Of a DNA stretch of 64,000 bases, positions 56,963-64,000 are shown one piece after another. Under the pieces are notes generated by a model. It made no database searches and had not been told where the DNA came from. It saw only the letters and a program-made list of their open reading frames with translations. The DNA is from Mercurialis annua. Its lineage: Eukaryota; Streptophyta; Magnoliopsida; Malpighiales; Euphorbiaceae. Position numbers and translations under genes: made by a program. Numbering within the stretch: the first letter of the stretch is position 1; each line of letters begins with the position of its first letter. Location of the stretch: assembly GCF_937616625.2 (NCBI RefSeq), contig NC_065570.1, forward strand, positions 46,863,665-46,927,664. The letters run 5' to 3'.

Positions 56963-58117
56963 TCAGTTTGGAGCATCGAGAGTGTAGCACTCTCGTCCTT
57001 CATCCGTCAATGGACCTAAGTACGGTTTGCACCGCTGACCATTGACTTTGAAAATCTCTCCGCTTGCATTTTCTAGCTCAATTGCACCATGTTCAGCTAC
57101 GTGTCGCACTTTGAAAGGTCCGCTCCATCTCGACTTCAGTTTACCAGGAAATAGACGCAGCCGAGAATTATACAGTAGCACATGACTGCCTTCTGTAAAC
57201 TTCTTTGGCACAATATGAGCATCGTGCCATTTCTTGGTCTTTTCCTTGTACAACTTCGCATTCTCATATGCTGACAAGCGAAACTCATCAAGCTCGTTTA
57301 GCTGCAGAAGGCGCTTTTGCTTCGAAAGCCTGGAGTCAAAATTAAGCTCCTTAATAGCCCAGTATGCGTGATGCTCAAGCTCCAGAGGCAAATGACATGC
57401 TTTTCCATAGACCAGTCTGTAAGGGGACATACTGGTTGGCGTTTTAAATGCCGTTCGATATGCCCATAGCGCATCACCCAGCTTCTGAGACCAGTCTTTA
57501 CGAGAACCATTGACTGTCTTTTCAAGGATGCGCTTCAACTCTCTGTTGGATACCTCGACCTGTCCACTTGTCTGGGGGTGATATGGGGTTGCCACTCTAT
57601 GATAAACGTTGTATTTCTTCATCAGTGCGGTAAAGTGCCGATTGCAGAAATGTGAACCCCCATCACTGATGATCGCCCGTGGTACCCCAAATCGATTTAT
57701 CAACTTCTTCAAGAATGCTATGACCACCTTTCCATCATTAGTAGGTAAAGCAGCTGCTTCCACCCATTTCGACACATAGTCGACACAAACCAGGATGTAG
57801 AGGTTGCCACAAGACATAGGGAATGGTCCCATGAAGTCGATACCCCAGACGTCAAAAATCTCCACCTCCTGAATGGAAGAGAGAGGCATCTCATCGCGCC
57901 TAGAAATATTGCCTGTCCGCTGGCATCTGTCACAGTGCTGCACAAAGTCTCTCACATCTCTATACAATGTAGGCCAGTAAAAGCCACTTTCTAGTACCCG
58001 TGCTGCTGTCCTTCCCGAAGCATAGTGACCTCCATAATCTGAAGAATGACACTGAGTCATAATAGCCAACATTTCTTCCTCTGCGACACACCTCCGGATC
58101 ATCTCATCTGCACACAC
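56963..58117 (-). CDS. Athila integrase
   Basis: 384 residues, in a different frame from RT-RNase H because of a one-base loss near 58148. Zinc finger: H and H in [17 protein letters not shown] and C in HCDRCQRTG (residues about 22-65). Catalytic triad: Asp in [10 protein letters not shown], Asp in [10 protein letters not shown], Glu in [15 protein letters not shown]. Then [30 protein letters not shown] (cited as [20 protein letters not shown]) and the C-terminal domain [30 protein letters not shown]. No chromodomain follows, as expected for Athila. Integrase inserts the DNA copy into the genome. The domain is intact from the finger on; the short overlap of frames at 58099-58117 is the frameshift scar. 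Stop at 56963. Confidence 0.93.
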   Translation of the reverse strand: MCADEMIRRCVAEEEMLAIMTQCHSSDYGGHYASGRTAARVLESGFYWPTLYRDVRDFVQHCDRCQRTGNISRRDEMPLSSIQEVEIFDVWGIDFMGPFPMSCGNLYILVCVDYVSKWVEAAALPTNDGKVVIAFLKKLINRFGVPRAIISDGGSHFCNRHFTALMKKYNVYHRVATPYHPQTSGQVEVSNRELKRILEKTVNGSRKDWSQKLGDALWAYRTAFKTPTSMSPYRLVYGKACHLPLELEHHAYWAIKELNFDSRLSKQKRLLQLNELDEFRLSAYENAKLYKEKTKKWHDAHIVPKKFTEGSHVLLYNSRLRLFPGKLKSRWSGPFKVRHVAEHGAIELENASGEIFKVNGQRCKPYLGPLTDEGRECYTLDAPN

Positions 58118-60411
58118 TCGGAATAGATATGGTTCATCCCACAGATAAGCTTAACATCAGAGAGGAACTTCTTGCGCTGGTGACTGCTCATGTCAGGAGG
58201 CATAATGTCAGCTGATAGATAGTTGGCGAAGTCTGCATACCATGGATTCATCGTTTCCTTAATGAGCATGAGAGCCTCATCAGGAAACCTTTCGTTGATG
58301 ACTTCGCCTTCTATCACTGGCTCGGGAACCTCTAACCGCGACAAGTGGTCTGCTACCACATTCTCCGTGCCCCTCTTGTCTCTGATCTCCAGATCAAACT
58401 CTTGCAGGAGCAAGATCCACCGAATCAACCTAGGCTTTGCATCTTGCTTGGCAAAAAGGTATCGCAGCGCAGCATGATCAGTATAAATGATAACCTTTGA
58501 GCCAAGTAGATACTGCCTAAATTTATCCAGTGAAAACACTACCGCTAGCATTTCCTTCTCCGTGGTAGTGTAGTTCAGCTGAGCTCCTGTTAAAGTGCGA
58601 CTCGCATAATAGATGACATGCAGCTTCTTGTCCTTCCTCTGCCCCAGAATGCTTCCCAGCGCCTGATCGCTCGCATCGCACATGATCTCAAAGGGCAGAT
58701 CCCAATCCGGACTAGAGATGACTGGGGCAGTGACCAGTGCTTCCTTTAATCTGAGAAAAGAAGCTAAACAGGCATCAGTAAACAAAAAGGGCGCGTCCTT
58801 GACAAGTAAGGTAGTCAAAGGACGCGCTATGGAAGAAAAATCCTTGATGAACCTGCGATAAAAACCTGCGTGCCCGAGGAAGGCACGGACTCCTTTCACT
58901 GTGATTGGAGGTGGAAGCTTTTCAATCACCTCTGTCTTTGCCCTGTCGACCTCGATACCCTCTCTGGATATCTTGTGCCCCAAAACAATGCCCTCCTCAA
59001 CCATGAAGTGGCATTTTTCCCAATTCAGCACTAGATTCGTCTCCTCGCATCTCTGCAGGACCCGGTCTAAATTACGAAGACAACACTCGAAGGAGTCTCC
59101 AAAGACTGAAAAGTCGTCCATGAACACTTCCATGATGTCTTCGATCATATCATTAAAGATCGAAGTCATGCACCTCTGAAACGTAGCAGGCGCATTGCAA
59201 AGACCGAACGGCATGCGGCGGTAAGCGAAAGTGCCATATGGACAAGTAAAGGTAGTCTTCTCTTGGTCCTCTGGGAAGATAATGATCTGATTGTACCCAG
59301 AGTAACCATCCAGAAAACAGTAAAAAGCATGTCCGGCCACTCGTTCTAGCATCTGATCAATGAAAGGAAGCGGGAAGTGATCCTTCCTAGTTTCGGCATT
59401 CAGCTTCCTGTAGTCAATGCACACTCGCCACCCAGTAACCGTGCGAGTAGAAATCTGTTCCCCTTTCTCATTCTCTACAACTGTCATCCCGCCTTTCTTC
59501 GGCACACACTGAATTGGGCTCACCCATGAACTATCAGAAATGGGATAGATGATGCCCGCATCAAGTAGCTTCACAATCTCCTTGTGAACCACCTCTTTCA
59601 TGTTAGGGTTCAGCCGTCTCTGTCTCTGCGCAGATGCCTTAGACTCATCCTCCAAATGAATCTGATGCATCACTACTGAAGGGCTGATCCCTCTGATATC
59701 TGAAATCTGCCACCCAATAGCCAAGATACGTCCCTTGACTACATCAATGACCCTCTGCTCTTGCTTCTTGGTGAGCTTGTTGCTGATGATAATAGGCAAA
59801 GTGCCATCAGCTCCCAAGAAGGCATATCGTAAGTGTGCAGGCAAAGTCTTGAGTTCCACTTTTGGTGGTTTCTCAGAGGAGGGAGGAGTGATGTGCTTGC
59901 TCTTCAACAGTGGTTCGAGAACTGGTTCCTCTAAGTATTCCTCCCTTTCATTCGGCATAGACTGCAGGATGGCATTGTTTTCTGCCAGTTGTTCTTCCAC
60001 TAACTCATCCACCATGTCTACCCGCATGCATTCACCTCCAGAATTGGGATGACGTGTGATCTTTCTCATATCGAACTCAACGCTCTCATCCCCAATCCTC
60101 AGAGTCAGCTTGCCATCATGAACGTCGATAAGAGCTCTGCCAGTGTTCATGAATGGTCGCCCCAATATCATCGGGCACTCCTTGTCCGCTGCGTAGTCGA
60201 GGACAACAAAATCCACAGGGAATATGAATTTGTTGACCTTTACTAGCACGTCCTCCACAATCCCATGTGGCTTTTTCAGAGAGTGATCCGCTAGCTGCAA
60301 CATCATCGGCGTAGCCTGTACCTGTTGATCACCAAACATACTACGAAAAAGGGATAAGGGCATCAAATTAATACTAGCACCTAAATCGCAAAGGCAATTA
60401 ACAGATTGCAT
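58099..60411 (-). CDS. Athila protease, reverse transcriptase and RNase H
   Basis: 770 residues from just inside protease. Protease: [17 protein letters not shown] (active-site Asp, DLGAS form), then [35 protein letters not shown], then [14 protein letters not shown] (first catalytic Asp), [16 protein letters not shown], and FMDDFSVFG (catalytic pair, residues about 437-445). Connection: [20 protein letters not shown]. RNase [17 protein letters not shown] (Asp), [20 protein letters not shown] (Glu), [14 protein letters not shown] (Asp), ending [10 protein letters not shown]. All key residues seen are present. The ORF starts after a frameshift (near 60428, one base lost in a C run, coding strand) that cuts it from gag, and ends in a frameshift (near 58148) before integrase. 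These enzymes copy element RNA into DNA in cytoplasmic particles. Confidence 0.93.
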   Translation of the reverse strand: MQSVNCLCDLGASINLMPLSLFRSMFGDQQVQATPMMLQLADHSLKKPHGIVEDVLVKVNKFIFPVDFVVLDYAADKECPMILGRPFMNTGRALIDVHDGKLTLRIGDESVEFDMRKITRHPNSGGECMRVDMVDELVEEQLAENNAILQSMPNEREEYLEEPVLEPLLKSKHITPPSSEKPPKVELKTLPAHLRYAFLGADGTLPIIISNKLTKKQEQRVIDVVKGRILAIGWQISDIRGISPSVVMHQIHLEDESKASAQRQRRLNPNMKEVVHKEIVKLLDAGIIYPISDSSWVSPIQCVPKKGGMTVVENEKGEQISTRTVTGWRVCIDYRKLNAETRKDHFPLPFIDQMLERVAGHAFYCFLDGYSGYNQIIIFPEDQEKTTFTCPYGTFAYRRMPFGLCNAPATFQRCMTSIFNDMIEDIMEVFMDDFSVFGDSFECCLRNLDRVLQRCEETNLVLNWEKCHFMVEEGIVLGHKISREGIEVDRAKTEVIEKLPPPITVKGVRAFLGHAGFYRRFIKDFSSIARPLTTLLVKDAPFLFTDACLASFLRLKEALVTAPVISSPDWDLPFEIMCDASDQALGSILGQRKDKKLHVIYYASRTLTGAQLNYTTTEKEMLAVVFSLDKFRQYLLGSKVIIYTDHAALRYLFAKQDAKPRLIRWILLLQEFDLEIRDKRGTENVVADHLSRLEVPEPVIEGEVINERFPDEALMLIKETMNPWYADFANYLSADIMPPDMSSHQRKKFLSDVKLICGMNHIYSECVQMR

Positions 60412-60968
60412 GTTACCGATAGTACAAGGATAGTGAAACTTCCTGGATCCTTAAGCTTGGTCGGGAGACTGCTCAGTATGATTGAGCTGCAGTTTTCTGT
60501 CATCGGTACTGGTCCCTCTGCATCCCAACTCCGCTTGTTGGTGATGATCTCCTTGAGAAACTTTTCATAGTGCGGCATCTCTCTCAATGCGTCTGCCAGA
60601 CTGATGTTAATCTGTAGCTTCTTGAAAGTTTCAAGAAATTTGTGAAACTTCCAAGTGTCCTGCGGCTTCTTCACTCTGTGTGGGAATGGCACCTTTGGCA
60701 CAAAAGGAGGTGGTGGAGGTGGTTTAGCAACTACCTTTTCAGGCTCGCCACCCTCACACTGTTCCCTTTCCGCCTCAACTGTAGCACGTCCTGCATATGG
60801 ATCATCCAGTGCTTTCCCACTTCTCAACTCAATAGCCTTGAGATGCTCTCTGGGGTTTTCCTCAGTAGTGGATGGTAAACCCCCCTGACTTCTGCTTTGC
60901 AGAGCTTTAGCCATTTGCTGATTCTGCACCTCAAGATTATGGATGGTGGCAGCATGATTTTTAAATGT
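60381..60968 (-). pseudogene. Athila gag-protease linker after the in-frame stop
   Basis: Same frame as gag: the codon after TAG (60969-60971) continues TFKNHAATIHNLEVQNQQ, then the conserved blocks NPREHLKAIELRSGK, a Pro-rich stretch and FKKLQINISLADALREMPHY. It ends after KDPGSFTI by a frameshift into a short hydrophobic tail. So gag and pol would be one reading frame but for one stop and one lost base. Whether the TAG is a mutation or read through is open; its context (CAG-TAG-ACA) is not a known readthrough consensus. Confidence 0.85.
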
Positions 60969-62393
60969 CTACTGCGTCTCGGCGTCCTTCTTCATCATCA
61001 TCTCCATCATCTTGTCAAACTTGCTATGGAGAGATTCGCCCTGCTCTCTCTGCTGGAAGCCAGGTGGATGTGGTGGCCTCACATTCTGATGTTGGAAATT
61101 CCCTTGGTTCTGGAAGTTCCCATGATTCTGGAAGTTGCCCTGATTATGTTGTGGCCTCTGTCCTCCTTGGAAACTTGGACCAGCCTGATTGTTGGCATTA
61201 CTCCCATTATCCTTCCATGAGAAGTTCGGGTGATTCCTCCAGCCTGGGTTGTAAGTAGCAGCATATGGGTCATTACCCTGTCTCTGTCCTCCCACGAAAT
61301 TGACTTGCTCATTAAAAGCCTGTCCCATCACATAGCATTCACTTGACACATGAGTAGGATCTCCACATACTTCACAGCTACTTTGAATTGCAGCCACATT
61401 ACCCATATTCATTCCTGCAGTCTGCCTCATAAGAATATCCACCTGAGCCTGCAAAGCAGCATTCTTCGCTCTCAGACTCTCTACAGCCGGATCAGCTGTG
61501 ACTGCCATAACTCCTTTCTGCGCCGGTACTCTTGCCCTTTCATTCGGCCAAGTACACCCATTCATAGCCATCTCATCTAATAACGCAAATGCTTCATCAG
61601 TTGTCTTCCTCATCAGTGATCCGCCTGCAGCTACATCTATCGCGCTTCTGCCCAACTCAGTGGACCCATTATAAAAATTCTGGATCAGATTTTCCCTGGT
61701 GATGTGATGATGGGGAACTTTCCTCTGCATCTCCTTATAACGCTCCCAAGCTTCATGTATTGACTCTCCATCATGTTGCTGATAGAGCATAATATCCCTA
61801 GTCAACTTCGCAGTCTTTGCCATGGAGAAATATTTGTGCATGAAGGCTTTGGCCAAGTCTGCCCAAGTGTTCACCCCTGCTCTAGGTAAAGCATGAATCC
61901 ATTGCTTCGCCTTGTCCCTCAGAGAAAATGGGAATAGGCGCAGCCATACTTCATCCTCAGTCATGTTACTGATCTTGAAAGTACTGCACACCTCAAGAAA
62001 ATTTGCTAGATGTGCATTCGGGTCTTCAGTCGGCAGACCATAGAACTGACAACGAGCTTCCAAGAGCTGGATGAAACTCGTCTTGATTTCATAGTGCGGC
62101 GTATGCACCGGATGAGCAAAGTAGCCATGAGTCGTGTTGCCCACATTTGGCTGAAAGAATTCCATCAAAGTCGGCGCCCTCTGCCCATTGTTATTCTGGC
62201 CTTGTGCATTCTGATTCTGCGGGATCACTCTTTTATCACCCGCATTGATGAATCCAGGAGGAACATCATCATCGTTAGCCATATTAAGATTCCTTTGAGT
62301 CAAGTGTGTTGATTTCCTGACACTGCGCTCAAAGGTAGTGAGGTCCTGCTGAAACGGTTCTAGCGGTAGTCCTTTGCGTCGTGTATTATGCAT
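60969..62393 (-). CDS. Athila gag
   Basis: 474 residues from ATG 62393 (MHNTRRKG), about 115 bp after the primer site. Retrotransposon gag core around residues 140-235: WLRLFPFSLRDKAKQWIHAL, WADLAKAFMHKYFSMAK, ESIHEAWERYKEMQRKVPHH. One zinc knuckle CEVCGDPTHVSSEC (CX2CX4HX4C, about residue 345). Then an Asn/Gln/Gly/His-rich repeat region (GNFQNHGNFQNQGNFQHQ) and a Met-rich end. Forms the particle and binds RNA. It stops at TAG 60969-60971; downstream text continues in frame. Confidence 0.93.
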   Translation of the reverse strand: MHNTRRKGLPLEPFQQDLTTFERSVRKSTHLTQRNLNMANDDDVPPGFINAGDKRVIPQNQNAQGQNNNGQRAPTLMEFFQPNVGNTTHGYFAHPVHTPHYEIKTSFIQLLEARCQFYGLPTEDPNAHLANFLEVCSTFKISNMTEDEVWLRLFPFSLRDKAKQWIHALPRAGVNTWADLAKAFMHKYFSMAKTAKLTRDIMLYQQHDGESIHEAWERYKEMQRKVPHHHITRENLIQNFYNGSTELGRSAIDVAAGGSLMRKTTDEAFALLDEMAMNGCTWPNERARVPAQKGVMAVTADPAVESLRAKNAALQAQVDILMRQTAGMNMGNVAAIQSSCEVCGDPTHVSSECYVMGQAFNEQVNFVGGQRQGNDPYAATYNPGWRNHPNFSWKDNGSNANNQAGPSFQGGQRPQHNQGNFQNHGNFQNQGNFQHQNVRPPHPPGFQQREQGESLHSKFDKMMEMMMKKDAETQ

Positions 62394-62509
62394 ACACTAG
62401 AAGAAGACAACCTGAAACAACACACTCAACAAACCACACGCGTAAAACCGAAAAAATTAAAGACTAAAACAAGCCAAGCAATCTCAACTTAGTTGTTAAA
62501 GAAAACTTT

Positions 62510-62526
62510 CCCCGGCAACGGCGCCA
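62510..62526 (-). promoter_or_regulatory. Athila primer-binding site (tRNA-Asp)
   Basis: On the minus strand TGGCGCCGTTGCCGGGG, complementary to the 3' end of plant tRNA-Asp(GUC) over 17 bases, six bases from the LTR. Confidence 0.93.
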
Positions 62527-62532
62527 AAAACT

Positions 62533-64000
62533 TGTTGGTAAAAATACGCAAGCGTACGTATGCCAACTTGTAATACAGACTGCGAAGTCCGGATATCGTA
62601 CCCACAGAGAAAGCTTCTAAAGACAACCAGTTAGGAAACTCGATTCGAATAGCCGAAAAGATAGTTTTGTTTGTTGTGTAATTAAAAGACAAAAATTAGC
62701 AATTGTAATTTAAAGTAACTAAAGCTGTAATTCAAACGGTGTTTTAATTATAATGGGAAAAGCAGGGATTATTAATCTTTGTTATGCTGTTTATTTAATT
62801 TGGGTTATGAATTATATTGTTCTGATATGGTTCGGACTAATCGGAAGCACCCAAAATTCTCTCTTGAGCAATTGCAGGCAAAAACATAAAACTAATGAAT
62901 AATAGGTTAATTACTCACTCTCGCACAATGATTAACCTAATTACTGATTAATTGAATGATTATGAAGTGAATCCTAAGAACACGTATTTGTTAATTCACT
63001 CTCGCACAATTAACTCCTACGTTCTTAACTATGTTGGTCTATTCCAATTTTACTCTCTCGAGCTAAAATTAGAACAATTGGCAAAGACTAAGTGATCAAT
63101 TTAGGCTAGGCAATAAGTACAATAATTAAGAACATATCAAGAACAAAAACCCATAATTCCGATTTAACTAAACAGACATAATTTGATTAATAATCCCCAA
63201 CGATGGGTTTAGCTACACATAATAATAAAAATACTAAAAACAATCATTAAAGAATTCATGCTAAGATTGAAGAAAATACTGAATATGAAATTGATAATAA
63301 TCGTACCTTGTTCGACAATAAACTAATGATAATCGATAACAAAATAATGAAGAAACGATGAATTCAATAATCGACTGATAAGAAAACTCTAATCTAGGGT
63401 TTATGTTTAATAAAAAATTAAGCGAACCCTTGTTCAATGTTACAAACTAGTATTTATACGGCTCCCGAAACTAAAATCTGATATTAGGTCGAAATTGGTG
63501 AAAACCCAGAAGTACCCTCGTGTTTCACGGCTTTTAGAACTCATTCGGGGGTATTTTTGTCAGTTGAGTCGCACAGTTGAAGTGGGTGTGCGATCGGGTA
63601 TAAGGGTGTGCGATCGCACACTCCCTCACTTGGCCAAAATGCATATTTCTTTGATTTGCTACTGCCTCCTCCTGTTTTGCTCGCACACCACTTCAACACT
63701 GAGTGTGCGAGCGGGTAAGTGTGCGAACGGGTTGGGAGGTGTGCGAACGCACACCTCCTGACTTGGCCATTTCTTCATTTTCTTCCAATCTTCAAATTAG
63801 CTCCTGTATCCTCCATTTAGCTCGCACACTGGTTTGTCATCAAGTGTGCGAGCGGGTTGCTCCTAACTTGGCCCCAAAATGACATCCTTTGATTCCGCAT
63901 ATCGCTTGTTCGCACTCTTTGACCCCGGAACTTCTAGAAAACACCAAAAATGCTCCAAAAGTCGCCATATTTGCATTTTTCTCCTGAAACTCTCAAAATG
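62533..64000 (-). repeat. Athila 5' LTR (truncated by the window end)
   Basis: 1,468 bp visible, aligned base for base with 51646-53113 and with two differences seen. Palindrome array at 63586-63857, TATA at 63451-63458. About 95 bp are outside. Confidence 0.95.

Larger units (their letters stand above)
51646..64000 (-). mobile_element. Athila-lineage Ty3/gypsy retrotransposon (right end outside the window)
   Basis: Minus-strand element: 5' LTR 62533-64000 (about 95 bp more outside), primer site, gag, protease, RT, RNase H, integrase, third ORF, 3' LTR 51646-53207. With the missing LTR end it would be about 12.45 kb. The two LTRs align without a net indel over 1,468 bp, and I saw only two substitutions (near 51980/62867 and 52231/63118), so it is very young. 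The third ORF after integrase, FMDDF in RT, the DLGAS protease and the tRNA-Asp primer are Athila traits. The coding region has an in-frame TAG (60969-60971) and two frameshifts (near 60428 and 58148). It sits inside D. Confidence 0.95.

Overview
The window is plant nuclear DNA, most likely from a flowering plant (the AT-rich background and element families suggest a eudicot, but I cannot name the species). No host gene, rRNA or tRNA gene is visible. Almost everything is LTR retrotransposon sequence, stacked by nested insertion, plus one Helitron and one CACTA-type MITE. Element names below (T1, P1, T2, E2, E3, D, solo A, solo B) are mine.

Left part (1-16.4 kb). T1 (713-9953, minus strand) is a Ty3/gypsy Tat-lineage element that kept gag and protease but lost RT, RNase H and integrase. 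Between its protease and its 3' LTR it carries a plus-strand extra reading frame resembling the 'putative gypsy type transposon' family. Solo LTR A (2285-5162, target duplication GGGAT) splits that frame. A 723-bp CACTA-type MITE (10868-11590) follows, then P1 (11.94-15.55 kb, plus), a heavily mutated chromovirus gag-pol.

Right part (about 16.5 kb to the window end). This is one large nest inside a second Tat element, T2 (minus strand). T2 has a 3' LTR ending at 17886, a 3' region full of short tandem repeats, a plus-strand extra ORF with a plant-mobile-domain-like protein, and a decayed pol. T2 was hit by E2 (18623-28981, TSD CCGAT, 3.36-kb LTRs, almost no coding), a 465-bp Helitron (29560-30024), solo LTR B (36943-39938) inside RT, and D (from 40231) also inside RT. 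D was in turn hit by E3 (41244-50431, 2.4-kb LTRs, one open acidic gag-like ORF) and by a young Athila-lineage element (51646 to past the window end) whose two LTRs differ at only two positions I could find.

Functional logic. The Athila copy has gag, protease, RT, RNase H, integrase and a third ORF, but gag-pol is broken by one stop and two one-base losses. E2 and E3 are large non-autonomous elements with intact priming sites, polypurine tracts and LTR ends, so they would depend on enzymes from relatives. The most unusual signal is a class of GC-rich palindromic modules (GTGTGCG-NN-CGCACAC and family-specific variants) present in several different LTR families. In Athila they occur both in the LTR upstream of the TATA box and again upstream of the third ORF, with arm sequences that change together so that pairing is kept. 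A second signal is a hairpin shared by the otherwise non-coding interiors of E2 and E3.
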